Shown piece after piece: positions 48,629 through 56,968 of a stretch of 64,000 bases of DNA. The notes beneath the pieces are model-generated. The model worked only from the letters and a program-made list of their open reading frames with translations. It did not search any database and was not told where the DNA came from. Position 1 is the stretch's first letter. Each line of letters starts with the position of its first letter. The translations under genes and the position numbers were made by a program. This stretch comes from Chromobacterium piscinae. GTDB taxonomy: Bacteria > Pseudomonadota > Gammaproteobacteria > Burkholderiales > Chromobacteriaceae. The DNA lies in contig NZ_JAJOHV010000013.1 in assembly GCF_021129175.1 (NCBI RefSeq), positions 1 through 64,000 on the forward strand. The letters are read 5' to 3'.

Positions 48629-48734
48629 GCCGCTGACAAAACCCAGCGAAGCGCCTGAGGCAAGGCGCCGACGCAGACAGTACAATCAGTACGGCAAGTC
48701 GGCGCAACGCAGCATCAGGGGTTTTGTCAGCGGC
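48629..48734. repeat. Palindromic intergenic repeat, copy C
   Basis: Perfect 16-bp inverted ends: GCCGCTGACAAAACCC at 48629-48644 and GGGTTTTGTCAGCGGC at 48719-48734. The core contains GCGCCTGAGGCAAGGCGC, CGACGCAGACAGTAC, AGTCGGCGCAACGCAGCATC. It ends 10 bp before the convergent fpr stop. The structure resembles a small non-coding mobile repeat. Confidence 0.82.
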
Positions 48735-48743
48735 GCAAGGCGC

Positions 48744-49535
48744 TTACCAGCCGTTTTCCAGCACGATATGGCCCGGCGCGTTCTGCCGGGTCATCCGGTA
48801 GCCCATCTTCATCAGTTGGCGGTGCGTGTCTTCCACCATCTTGGGGTTGCCGCACAACATGAAACGGCTGTGCTCCGGCGACATCTCGATCCCTGCCCGC
48901 GCCGCCAGCTCACCGTTTTCCAGCAGGGCCGGCACGCGCTGGCTCAGCATGCCTTCCGGCGCGCCGCGCGTCACCACCGGCAGGTATTGCAGCTTGTGGC
49001 CATGTTCATGCCACAGCGGATGGTCGCGCAAGGCGGCGATCTCGTCCTGGAACGACAGCTCCGCAGTCTCGCGCACGCAATGCGCCAGCACGATGCGCTC
49101 GAAGCGCTGCCACTCCCCAGGCTGCTTCAGAATGGACAAGAATGGCGCGATGCCGGTGCCGGTGGCGATCAGCCACAAATCGCGGCCTGCCGGCAGGCGC
49201 TCTGCCTGAAAAAAGCCCATCGCGCGCTTGTCCAGCATCACCTCCGCGCCCGGCTGCAGCTTGGCGAGGCGGGAGCTGAACTGGCCTTCCGGCATCACGA
49301 TGGAATAGAAATCCAGAAACTCGTCATACTCGGCCGAGCACATCGAATACGCGCGCCAAACCTGGCCGCCGCTCTCCAGCGGCAGGCCCAGCCGGGCGAA
49401 CTGGCCGGCCGCGAAGCGGAAGCCATCCGGCCGCGTCAGCCGGAAGCTGATCAGCTTGTCGGTCCAGCGCTTCATGTCGGTGATGGTTTCAACGGTGTAT
49501 TTCTGTTGAATCTCGGCTTCCAGCGCGGCGTCCAT
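48744..49535 (-). CDS. fpr: Ferredoxin/flavodoxin-NADP(+) reductase
   Basis: Fpr moves electrons between NADPH and ferredoxin or flavodoxin, serving Fe-S assembly and oxidative-stress responses. The 263-residue protein has the FAD-binding barrel (FRLTRPDGFRFAAGQFARLGL, RAYSMCSAEYDEFLDFYSIVMPEGQFSSRLAKLQPGAEVML) with the R-A-Y-S motif, and the NADP domain DLWLIATGTGIAPFLSIL and FMLCGNPKMVEDTHRQLMKMGY. It ends HIVLENGW, a subfamily feature. The ATG at 49535 (MDAALEAE) gives the family N-terminus. The nudix gene is upstream with a 34-bp gap. Confidence 0.92.
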   Translation of the reverse strand: MDAALEAEIQQKYTVETITDMKRWTDKLISFRLTRPDGFRFAAGQFARLGLPLESGGQVWRAYSMCSAEYDEFLDFYSIVMPEGQFSSRLAKLQPGAEVMLDKRAMGFFQAERLPAGRDLWLIATGTGIAPFLSILKQPGEWQRFERIVLAHCVRETAELSFQDEIAALRDHPLWHEHGHKLQYLPVVTRGAPEGMLSQRVPALLENGELAARAGIEMSPEHSRFMLCGNPKMVEDTHRQLMKMGYRMTRQNAPGHIVLENGW

Positions 49536-49569
49536 CTTCACTCCAATTGTTGAGTAATTTACTCGACTA

Positions 49570-49968
49570 TTATGCGCCCGCCCCTCCCGCCTTGCCAAGC
49601 CAGTCCGCCAGCTGCGGATGCAAGGCTTGCTCCCGCAGTGTTTGCAACGGCATAGCCAGCAGTTCCGCCACCTCCGGTCCCAGCCGCCAGGATTCGGGCA
49701 GCGGCGCCTGGTACAGCGCGCAGCGCTCGCCATCCAGCCTCATCACGCCGACAGCGCGCAAGGGCAGGCCGGAGACGCCCAACTCTTCCGCCAACTCGCG
49801 CTCGGCTGCCGCCAAAGGCGTCTCGCCCGGCTCAATGCCGCCGCCAGCGGCGAAGTCCAAGCAACCCGGATGACTGTCGTCGTCCCACGCGCGCCGCTGC
49901 CACCAGTAACCATCCTTGCCTATCAACAAAACCAGCACGCTGGTCGCCGCACCGTCGTCGTTGCGCAT
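49570..49968 (-). CDS. Nudix hydrolase
   Basis: This 132-residue hydrolase cleaves nucleoside diphosphates linked to another moiety. The Nudix box reads GGGIEPGETPLAAAERELAEELGV, matching GX5EX7REUXEEXGU. It is short and single-domain. FAAG before the box and ALYQAPLP after it fit small MutT-like enzymes; the substrate is unknown. It is probably co-transcribed with fpr. Confidence 0.88.
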   Translation of the reverse strand: MRNDDGAATSVLVLLIGKDGYWWQRRAWDDDSHPGCLDFAAGGGIEPGETPLAAAERELAEELGVSGLPLRAVGVMRLDGERCALYQAPLPESWRLGPEVAELLAMPLQTLREQALHPQLADWLGKAGGAGA

Positions 49969-50032
49969 CTCTGGCGAACTCCCATCAAAAGCCTCATGCT
50001 AACAGTCCACTCGCCCCCCTGGAGATCGACAC

Positions 50033-50968
50033 ATGACCATCGCCCTCGCCTTGCACGGCGGCGCCGGCACCCTGCGCCGCAGCGACATGGACGCCGAACT
50101 GGAGCGCGCCTACCGCGCCGGCCTGGAACAGGCGCTTGAGGCCGGCCACGCGGTGCTGCGCGGCGGCGGCTCGGCGCTGGACGCGGTATGCGCGGCCGTC
50201 TGCGCGCTGGAAGACGATCCGCTGTTCAATGCCGGCCGCGGCTCGGTGTTCAATCTGGACGGCAAGCAGGAAATGGAGGCCGGCGTGATGGACGGCAGCC
50301 GCCAGGACGCCGGCAGCGTCGCCGGCCTTTCCGGCGTGCGCAACCCGGTGCTGCTGGCGCGGGCGGTGATGGAGCGCACGCCCCACGTGACGCTGGGGTA
50401 TGCGGCGGCGGAAGATTTCGCCCGCCGGGCAGGATTAGAGATGCGGCCGCCGGAATACTTCCACACCGACAAGCGCTGGCGAGCGCTGCTGGCGGAAAAG
50501 GAAAGGATTGCCAACGGCGGCTCGGACGAGGATATCTCCGAGGACCGCAAGCACGGCACCGTCGGCGCGGTGGCGCTGGACGCGCAAGGCCGGCTGGCGG
50601 CGGCCACCTCCACCGGCGGCCGCACCGCCAAGTGGCCGGGCCGCATCGGCGACACCCCGGTGATCGGCGCCGGCACCTGGGCCGACGCCTATTGCGCGGT
50701 GTCAGCTACCGGCCACGGCGAATACTTCGTCCGCGCCGCAGCCGGACATGAAATCTCGGCCCGGGTCCGCCATCTGGACGAAAGCCTGGCCCAGGCCTGC
50801 GACGCCTTGGTCTATGGTCAGTTGCTGACCATGGGCGGCACTGGCGGCGTAGTCGCCGTCGACCGCTACGGCCAGGTGGCGCTGCCCTTCAATTGCGAGG
50901 GGATGTACCGGGCGTCGATAGACGGCGCGGGCTTGCGCACCGTCGCTATCTACCGCGGCGAAGACTAG
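50033..50968 (+). CDS. Isoaspartyl peptidase / type III L-asparaginase (Ntn hydrolase)
   Basis: This 311-residue precursor is expected to self-cleave into two subunits. N-terminal IALALHGGAGTL and NAGRGSVFNLDGKQEMEAGVMDG are typical of the family. The autocleavage site and nucleophile Thr lie in DRKHGTVGAVALDAQGRLAAATSTGGRTAKWPGRIGDTPVIGAGTWAD, near residue 178. It hydrolyses beta-aspartyl dipeptides and asparagine (IaaA type). It is convergent with the nitronate monooxygenase gene, and the two coding regions overlap by 4 bp. Confidence 0.93.
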   Translation: MTIALALHGGAGTLRRSDMDAELERAYRAGLEQALEAGHAVLRGGGSALDAVCAAVCALEDDPLFNAGRGSVFNLDGKQEMEAGVMDGSRQDAGSVAGLSGVRNPVLLARAVMERTPHVTLGYAAAEDFARRAGLEMRPPEYFHTDKRWRALLAEKERIANGGSDEDISEDRKHGTVGAVALDAQGRLAAATSTGGRTAKWPGRIGDTPVIGAGTWADAYCAVSATGHGEYFVRAAAGHEISARVRHLDESLAQACDALVYGQLLTMGGTGGVVAVDRYGQVALPFNCEGMYRASIDGAGLRTVAIYRGED

Positions 50969-52020
50969 CGGTAGGCGGCCTGCCACTCCGCCTGCAACTG
51001 GGCGATCAGTTCGCCGGCCGGCAGTTCGCGCGCGTCGGCGACGCCCTCGCCGGCCCACAGCGACATCAGCTCGCTGCGGCCAGCCTTGGCTGCGGCCGCG
51101 CGCATCGCGCCGGTGAGAGCGTTCATCACCGGATAAGCGGGCAGCCTGTCTTGCCATTGCGCCATCTCTTCCATATAGCGGTTGTCCAGGCCCCGCGCAT
51201 AACGGCCGGAAAACGCCCGGGTCAGCCGGGTGGAGCCCGGCTTCGCCGTCGCCAGCGCCTGTTTCCACAGCGGCGAGATGCCTGACTCCGGGCAGCGCAG
51301 GAAAGCGGTGCCCAACTGGCAGGCGACCGCGCCGTGCCGCATCGCCGCCGCGATGTCCCCGCCGTGCATGATGCCGCCGGCGGCGATCACCGGCAGCGGC
51401 AGATTCTGCGCCAACTCATAGGTCAGCGACAGCATCGGCCGCAGCGACTGCCGCTGCTCGCCGATGAAGGTGCCGCGGTGGCCGCCGGCCTCCCGCCCCT
51501 GCGCGCACACCGCGTCCGCGCCCAGCGCGGCCCAGGCCAGTCCTTCGGCCAGGTTGGTGGCGGTGCCGACCACCAAAATGCCGGCGTCGCCCAGCGCGCG
51601 CATCTGCGCCGCGTCGAGGATGTCGAAGGCGAAGCTGGCCACCGCCGGCTTCAACTCAAGCACCGCTTCCAGCTGTTCGTCGAAAGGCTGGCAGAAGCTG
51701 TCCGGCGCGGCCGGCGCATCCAAGCCTAGTTCCGCGTGCAAGGGCTTGAGCAGGTCCAACGCCAGCGCCAACTCATCCTGGTTCGGCTGCGGCCGTCCCT
51801 GGACGAACAGATTGATCCCGAACGGCTTGTCGCTCAAGGCGCGGATCTTGCCGGCCTCCTCCCTGATCTGCGCCGGGGACAGCAGCGCGCCGGCCAGAAA
51901 GCCCAAGCCCCCAGCCTCGCCCACCGCCGCCGCCAGTTGCGGCGTGGTCGCGCCGCCGGCCATCGGCGCCTGTATCACCGGCAACTTCAGTTGCAATTGC
52001 TGCCATTTCGCTGCAGACAT
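50965..52020 (-). CDS. Nitronate monooxygenase (NPD/2-nitropropane dioxygenase family)
   Basis: This FMN-dependent TIM-barrel enzyme oxidises alkyl nitronates such as propionate-3-nitronate. The 351-residue protein shows LPVIQAPMAGGATTPQLAAAVGEAGGLGFLAG, GINLFVQ, VVGTATNLAEGLAWAALGADAVCAQGREAGGHRGTF and LPVIAAGGIMHGGDIAAAMRHGAVACQLGTAFL, which are the class I NMO motifs including the catalytic His in AGGH. It starts at 52020, 57 bp downstream of the cystathionine enzyme stop, so the two may be co-transcribed. Confidence 0.9.
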   Translation of the reverse strand: MSAAKWQQLQLKLPVIQAPMAGGATTPQLAAAVGEAGGLGFLAGALLSPAQIREEAGKIRALSDKPFGINLFVQGRPQPNQDELALALDLLKPLHAELGLDAPAAPDSFCQPFDEQLEAVLELKPAVASFAFDILDAAQMRALGDAGILVVGTATNLAEGLAWAALGADAVCAQGREAGGHRGTFIGEQRQSLRPMLSLTYELAQNLPLPVIAAGGIMHGGDIAAAMRHGAVACQLGTAFLRCPESGISPLWKQALATAKPGSTRLTRAFSGRYARGLDNRYMEEMAQWQDRLPAYPVMNALTGAMRAAAAKAGRSELMSLWAGEGVADARELPAGELIAQLQAEWQAAYR

Positions 52021-52077
52021 CCGTATTCTCCTTGTTCTAGGGTCTTGCCAGCTAGCCGGGCCCCGCGCCCGGTTCGA

Positions 52078-53223
52078 TCAATCGCGCAGCGCCTGCGCCA
52101 AATCTTCCAGAATGTCGTCCAGATCCTCGATGCCTATCGACAGCCGTAGGCCGCCCTCCACGATGCCCAGCGCCGCCTTCTGCTCGGCCGGCATGCCGCC
52201 GTGAGACATCGTGTAGCTGTGGTTGACCAGCGACTCCACGCCGCCCAGCGACTCCGCCAGCGCGAACAGCTTCAGCTTCTGCGCGACCCGGCTGGCCGCC
52301 TCGCGGCTGTTGTCCTTCAGGCGGATGCTGATGATGCCGCCGAAACGCTTCATCTGCCGCTTCGCCAGCTCATGCCCCGGATGCTCTGGCAAGCCGGGAT
52401 AGAACACCTTGGCCACCGCCGGCTGTTCCAGCAGCCAGGCCGCCACCTTCTCGGCGCTGTCGCAATGGCGCTCCATCCGCAGCGCCAGCGTCTTGATGCC
52501 GCGCAGCGTCAGGAAGCAGTCCTGCGGCCCCGGCACCGCGCCGGCGGCGTTCTGCAGGAAGCGGATGTCGTGGTGCAGCCTGTCGTCGCTGACCGCCACC
52601 AAGCCCAGCAGCACGTCGGAGTGGCCGCCCAGATATTTGGTGGCGGAATGCACGACGATGTCCGCGCCCAGCGCCAGCGGCCGCTGCAGATAGGGAGTGG
52701 CGAAGGTATTGTCCACCGCCACCTTCACGCCGTGGCGGCGCGCGATGGCGGACAGCGCGGCGATGTCGACCATGCCCAGCAAGGGGTTGGTCGGCGACTC
52801 CAGCCACAGCAGCCGCGTGGCCGGCGTGATCGCCGCTTCCAGCCGCGCCGGATCGGACAGGTCGACAAAACTCACCTTGATGCCGGCCGGCTCCATCACC
52901 CGGGTCAGCAGCCGGTAAGCGCCGCCGTAAAGGTCGGCCACCGCGATCACTTCGTCTCCGGGCTTCAGGCAGGCGCGCAGCACCGCGTCTATCGCAGCCA
53001 TGCCGCTGGAGAAGGCCAGGCCGTGCTTGGCCTCCTCCAGACTGGCCAGGCAGTCCTGCAGCGCGCTGCGGGTCGGATTGCCGGTGCGGGCGTAGGCGTA
53101 GCGCAAATCTTCGCCGACGTGGTCGAAGGCGAAGGCCGAGGTCTGGTACAGCGGCGGCATCACCGAGCGGTTGTGCTCGGCGTTGTCGTAGCCGACATGG
53201 ATGGCGCGGGTAGCGAATTTCAC
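52078..53223 (-). CDS. Cystathionine gamma-synthase/lyase-family PLP enzyme
   Basis: This 381-residue trans-sulfuration enzyme of the Cys/Met metabolism family begins FATRAIHVGYDNAEHNRSVMPPLYQTSAF. It has YAYARTGNPTRSALQDCLASLE, FSSGMAAIDAVL, WLESPTNPLLGMVDIAAL, VAVDNTFATPYLQRPLALGADIVVHSATKYLGGHSD with the PLP Lys, and ESLGGVESLVNHSYTMSHGGMPAEQK near the end. Family members act as MetB, MccB or MetC, and sequence alone does not separate them. The cystine-type transporter 2 kb away suggests cystathionine gamma-lyase or cysteine-sulfur recycling (inference). Confidence 0.88.
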   Translation of the reverse strand: MKFATRAIHVGYDNAEHNRSVMPPLYQTSAFAFDHVGEDLRYAYARTGNPTRSALQDCLASLEEAKHGLAFSSGMAAIDAVLRACLKPGDEVIAVADLYGGAYRLLTRVMEPAGIKVSFVDLSDPARLEAAITPATRLLWLESPTNPLLGMVDIAALSAIARRHGVKVAVDNTFATPYLQRPLALGADIVVHSATKYLGGHSDVLLGLVAVSDDRLHHDIRFLQNAAGAVPGPQDCFLTLRGIKTLALRMERHCDSAEKVAAWLLEQPAVAKVFYPGLPEHPGHELAKRQMKRFGGIISIRLKDNSREAASRVAQKLKLFALAESLGGVESLVNHSYTMSHGGMPAEQKAALGIVEGGLRLSIGIEDLDDILEDLAQALRD

Positions 53224-53456
53224 GAAAATCCTTCTAAATCATGAGCTTGGGCCAAATTGCCCGACAATCAAACCCTAACTCCTTGCAAATCATGCATTTG
53301 CCATGCTCATTTCATCACGATGCCAAAATTTCAGGTCAATTGCGAGCAAATATCGGCAAATTGTCCTGATTTTCGCCAAGCTAGCGCCGTTTTTTACTTT
53401 ACAGCGGCCGCCAATAGGGCTATTTTGCTGCGTTTCGCATTAAAACCATCGTTTGC

Positions 53457-55220
53457 ATGAAGCTAGAACGCGTTTTTGACATCCTGTCCCACCAGCTCGC
53501 CAATCATCCCCGCCCAGACTGCCTGGCGGCGAAGTCCGGCAAGGCTTGGCGGCAACTGTCGACGGCCGAGGTCCGGGACACCGTCAACCGCGTCAGCCTG
53601 GGCCTGATGGAAATGGGCATCCAGCGCGGCGACAAGGTGGCCATCGCCGCCGACAACAGCATCGAATGGGTGCTGGTGGATATCGCGCTGCAGCAAATCG
53701 GCGCGGTCAGCGTGCCGCTGTATCCCACCATCACCCTTGATGATGCACGCTATATCCTGACGCATGCCGAGGTCAAGCTGGCCTTCGCCGGCAGTGCTGC
53801 GCTGCAGCGAAAACTGCACGAGGCGCTGGGCAAGCTGTCCTGCCCGATTTACGGCCTGGCCGACATCGACGGCGTGCCTTCCTGGCGCGAGATCGCCGAG
53901 CGCGCGCGCCTGGAGCGGATGGCCGAGCTGGACGCGCTGCGCGACGCCGCGCGCGCCGACGATGTCTACACCATCATCTACACCTCCGGCACCACCGGCC
54001 GCTCCAAGGGCGTGATGCTGAGCCACCGCAACGTACTGAGCACCGTGGTGGCCACCGCCGCCTTCACCGGCCTGCCGCAGGGCAGTTGCCGCGCGCTGAG
54101 CTTCCTGCCGCTGTCGCACATCTTCGAGCGCGCCGGCGTGTTCTACTATCTGTACAGCGGCACCGGCATCTATTTCGCCAGCGTGGAATGCCTGTCGTCG
54201 GCGCTGGCCGACGTCAAGCCGCACACCTTCAGCTCCGTGCCGCGCGTGCTTGAGAAGGTGCACGAGAAGTTGGTGGGCAAGGCGCGCGACCTGACCGGCG
54301 CCAAGCGCCGCATCTACCAATGGGCGCTGGCCCGCGCCGAAAGCTTCGACCCCAACCGCCGCCGCTCGCCGCTGGACGCGATCCAGCACGCGCTGGCCGA
54401 CAAGCTGGTGTACAGCAAGTGGCGCGCGGCGATGGGCGGCGAGCTGATCTCCATCAATGTCGGCTCCGCCGCGCTGCAGCCGCGGTTGGCGCGGATGTTC
54501 TGGGCCGCCGGCATCGCCGTGGCCGAGGGCTACGGCATGACCGAGAGCTCGCCGGTGATCTCCGCCAATCCGTTCACCGCCCGCGGCGTGCGCATCGGCA
54601 GCGTCGGCCTGCCTCTGCCCGGCGTGGAAGTGCGCCTGGCCGACGATGGCGAGATTCTAGTGCGCGGCGACAACGTGATGTCCGGCTACTACAAGGAGCC
54701 GGAACAGACCTCGGACGCGCTGCGCGACGGCTGGCTGCACACCGGCGACATCGGCGTGCTGGAGAACGGCTACCTGCGCATCACCGACCGCAAGAAGGAA
54801 ATGTTCAAGACCAGCAACGGCAAGTACATCGCGCCGCAAGCGCTGGAGAACAAGCTGAAGGAGTCGGCCTTCATCGACCAGATCATGGTGGTGGGCGACG
54901 GCCAGAAATACGCGGCCGCGCTGATCGTGCCGCTGTTCGAGAAGCTGAAGGAATGGTGCGCCGAGCACGGCATCTCCTACACCACCGACTGCGAGATGAG
55001 CCGCCACCCCAAGGTGGTGGAGCTGATCGACCGCGAGGTCAAGCGCTTCAACCGTTACTTCGGCAGCTGGGAGCACATCAAGAAGTTTTCGCTGCTGGAC
55101 AAGCCGTGGTGCGTGGACGCCGGCGAGCTGGCGCCCACCTTGAAGCTGCGCCGCAAGGTGATCACCGAACGCTGCCGCATATTGATAGACGGCATGTACG
55201 GCATGCCGGAGCCGGCGTAA
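53457..55220 (+). CDS. Long-chain fatty acid-CoA ligase (AMP-forming, FadD15-like)
   Basis: The enzyme activates fatty acids to acyl-CoA via acyl-AMP. The 587-residue protein belongs to the long-chain/bubblegum type. The P-loop-like motif is YTIIYTSGTTGRSKGVMLSHRNVL at about residues 170-193, with LSFLPLSHIFERAGVFYYLYSGTGIYFA, VAEGYGMTESSPVISAN, GWLHTGDIGVLENGYLRITDRKKEMFKTSNGKYIAPQALENKLKES. The C-terminal domain ends LAPTLKLRRKVITERC. It is monocistronic: its own terminator follows directly, and the divergent neighbour starts 233 bp upstream. Confidence 0.92.
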   Translation: MKLERVFDILSHQLANHPRPDCLAAKSGKAWRQLSTAEVRDTVNRVSLGLMEMGIQRGDKVAIAADNSIEWVLVDIALQQIGAVSVPLYPTITLDDARYILTHAEVKLAFAGSAALQRKLHEALGKLSCPIYGLADIDGVPSWREIAERARLERMAELDALRDAARADDVYTIIYTSGTTGRSKGVMLSHRNVLSTVVATAAFTGLPQGSCRALSFLPLSHIFERAGVFYYLYSGTGIYFASVECLSSALADVKPHTFSSVPRVLEKVHEKLVGKARDLTGAKRRIYQWALARAESFDPNRRRSPLDAIQHALADKLVYSKWRAAMGGELISINVGSAALQPRLARMFWAAGIAVAEGYGMTESSPVISANPFTARGVRIGSVGLPLPGVEVRLADDGEILVRGDNVMSGYYKEPEQTSDALRDGWLHTGDIGVLENGYLRITDRKKEMFKTSNGKYIAPQALENKLKESAFIDQIMVVGDGQKYAAALIVPLFEKLKEWCAEHGISYTTDCEMSRHPKVVELIDREVKRFNRYFGSWEHIKKFSLLDKPWCVDAGELAPTLKLRRKVITERCRILIDGMYGMPEPA

Positions 55221-55223
55221 ACG

Positions 55224-55249
55224 AAAAGCCCCGCGACGCGGGGCTTTTT
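55224..55249. terminator. Hairpin terminator between the acyl-CoA ligase and permease genes
   Basis: AAAAGCCCCGC-GAC-GCGGGGCTTTTT, starting 3 bp after the ligase stop and 24 bp from the convergent permease stop. It is symmetric, so it can act in both directions. Confidence 0.9.
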
Positions 55250-55273
55250 CATATGGCGGAAACCAACAACGGC

Positions 55274-55936
55274 TCAGCGCTGATGCGCCAGATTGAGCCG
55301 GTTCTCCACATGGCGCTGCAAGCGCTCGAACAGCGCGCTCAGCGCCCAATAGATGGCGGCCGCGGCCAGATACAGCGGTAAAGGCTGGAAGGTCTGGGCG
55401 ATCACTTCTTTCGTCGCCAGCATCAGCTCGGTCACAGTGATCACCGATACCAGCGAAGTATCCTTGATCAGCGAGATTAGACTGTTGGACAAGCTGGGCA
55501 CCGACAAACGCAGCGCCTGCGGCGCGATGATATGTCGCATCGTCTGCCACCAGGTGAAACCCAGCGAGAAAGCCGCGTCCCACTGCCCCTTGGCCACTCC
55601 CGCGATGCCGCCGCGCAGGCTTTCCGACAGATAGGCCGCCACATTCAGCGTCAGGGCCAGCACGCCGGCCGGCACCGGGTCCAGCTCCAGGCCGACGCCG
55701 GGCAAGCCGTAATAGATGACGAAAATCTGCACCAGAAGGGGCGTGCCCCGCATCGCGCTGACATAGAACGTCGCCAGCTGCGATAAGACCGGCAGCTTCG
55801 CCACCCGCACCATCGCCACCGCGAAACCCAGCGCCAGGCCCAGCACCATCGCCACCAGCGCGAACAGCAGCGTATGCGCCGCGCCCTGCAGCAGCACCGG
55901 CAGCGCCGCCTCGAACAGAGCCATCCAATCGCTCAT
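55274..55936 (-). CDS. Polar amino acid (cystine-type) ABC transporter permease
   Basis: This 220-residue HisM/TcyL-type permease has about five helices. The EAA loop, GIAGVAKGQWDAAFSLGFTWWQTMRHIIAPQALRLSVPSLSNSLISLIKDTSL, contacts the ATPase in this family. The N-terminal HAM-loop FYVSAMRGTPLLVQIFVIYYGLP is very close to that of E. coli YecS/TcyL, hence the cystine assignment (inference). No ATP-binding partner gene occurs in this window, so the ATPase must be encoded elsewhere or be shared. It lies 72 bp downstream of the binding-protein gene, with a hairpin between. Confidence 0.88.
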   Translation of the reverse strand: MSDWMALFEAALPVLLQGAAHTLLFALVAMVLGLALGFAVAMVRVAKLPVLSQLATFYVSAMRGTPLLVQIFVIYYGLPGVGLELDPVPAGVLALTLNVAAYLSESLRGGIAGVAKGQWDAAFSLGFTWWQTMRHIIAPQALRLSVPSLSNSLISLIKDTSLVSVITVTELMLATKEVIAQTFQPLPLYLAAAAIYWALSALFERLQRHVENRLNLAHQR

Positions 55937-55954
55937 TCCATCCCTTCCCTGAAA

Positions 55955-55989
55955 AACCGACGCCCCCGCTAAAGCAGGGGCGTGCGGTT
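55955..55989 (-). other. Intercistronic hairpin between binding-protein and permease genes
   Basis: Stem AACCG-A-CGCCCC pairs with GGGGCG-TG-CGGTT around a 10-nt loop; no T-run follows. In ABC operons such hairpins usually protect the upstream binding-protein mRNA and give it more product than the permease. Confidence 0.6.
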
Positions 55990-56008
55990 CATGCTATCAC
56001 AAACCGGC

Positions 56009-56800
56009 TTATTTCTTCGCCGCGGCAGGCGCCTTGGACACGTCGATGCCAAACCACTTCACGGAAATCTTCCGGAAGGTGCCATCCGCCTTCATGCCGG
56101 CCAGGGCCTTGTCGATCTCGGACTTGAATTGCGGATTGCCCTTGGCGAACGGGATCGCCATCGTCGCCACGTCGCCCACCGGCGCGCCGGCCTTCAGCGG
56201 CAGCTTGGCCTGCTTGATCGCGAACGGGATCAGCAAGCTGTCGTTCAGCGCCGCGTCCAGACGGCCGGTGGCCAGATCTTGCAAATATTCCGGCGCGCCG
56301 GGGTAAGTCTTCACCTGCACGCCGGCCGCGGCCTTGGCCATGTCGGCGTAGTTGCTGCCCTGGCCGACGCCAAGCTTCTTGCCCTTCAGGTCGGCCAGGT
56401 TCTTGAAGACGCGGCTTTCGTTCTTGCGCACGATCAGCTGGGCGCTGGAGTAGGTGTAAGGCTGGCTGAAATCGAACACCGCCTGGCGCTGAGCGGTCAC
56501 GCCCACCTGGTTGACGACGATGTCGAACTTGCCGCTCTGCAGACCTGCGAGCAAACCGCTCCATTCCGCAGTGGCGAACTCCGGCTTCACCTTCATCCGG
56601 CGCGCGATCTCGGTGGCGATCTCAACGTCGAAACCGGTCAGCTGCTGTTTCGCGTCTTTGAAGTTGAACGGCGGGTAAGTGCCTTCCAGCGCGATCTTCA
56701 GTATGCCGCGCTGCTTCACCGTCTCCAGCAGGTCTGCCGCATAGGCTTGACTACCCAAAACCGCAAGCAACAGAACCGTCACCCATTTCTTCATATACAT
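56009..56800 (-). CDS. Periplasmic amino acid (cystine-type) binding protein of an ABC transporter
   Basis: This 263-residue solute-binding protein has a signal peptide (about residues 1-22, ending AYA). Family 3 motifs follow: ILKIALEGTYPPFNFKDAKQQLTGFDVEIATEIARRM, WSGLLAGLQSGKFDIVVNQVGVTAQRQAVFDFSQPYTYSSAQLIV, KLGVGQGSNYADMAK and KISVKWFGIDVSKAPAAAKK. The stretches LEGTYPPF and VVNQV are near those of FliY/TcyJ, the L-cystine binder, which supports but does not prove cystine. The start could also be the ATG 6 bp in. Upstream is a very AT-rich promoter region. Confidence 0.88.
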   Translation of the reverse strand: MYMKKWVTVLLLAVLGSQAYAADLLETVKQRGILKIALEGTYPPFNFKDAKQQLTGFDVEIATEIARRMKVKPEFATAEWSGLLAGLQSGKFDIVVNQVGVTAQRQAVFDFSQPYTYSSAQLIVRKNESRVFKNLADLKGKKLGVGQGSNYADMAKAAAGVQVKTYPGAPEYLQDLATGRLDAALNDSLLIPFAIKQAKLPLKAGAPVGDVATMAIPFAKGNPQFKSEIDKALAGMKADGTFRKISVKWFGIDVSKAPAAAKK

Positions 56801-56916
56801 ATAACCTTTTTATATATAAAATCCACAAAATATAACCGTTAGAATATCAGAAAGATATGATTTACGACAAGATCACCTATCGTTTCATCCAAAGCCAATG
56901 ACATGCTTTGGCGTAC

Positions 56917-56945
56917 AAAAAAAAACCCCGCCAAAATAGGCGAGG
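56917..56945 (-). terminator. Rho-independent terminator after the Wzz gene
   Basis: On the minus strand, CCTCGCC-TATTTT-GGCGGGG (one T-G pair) is followed by nine T, 24 bp past the stop. Confidence 0.85.
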
Positions 56946-56968
56946 CTGAAATCTCTGAATCAAGTGGA

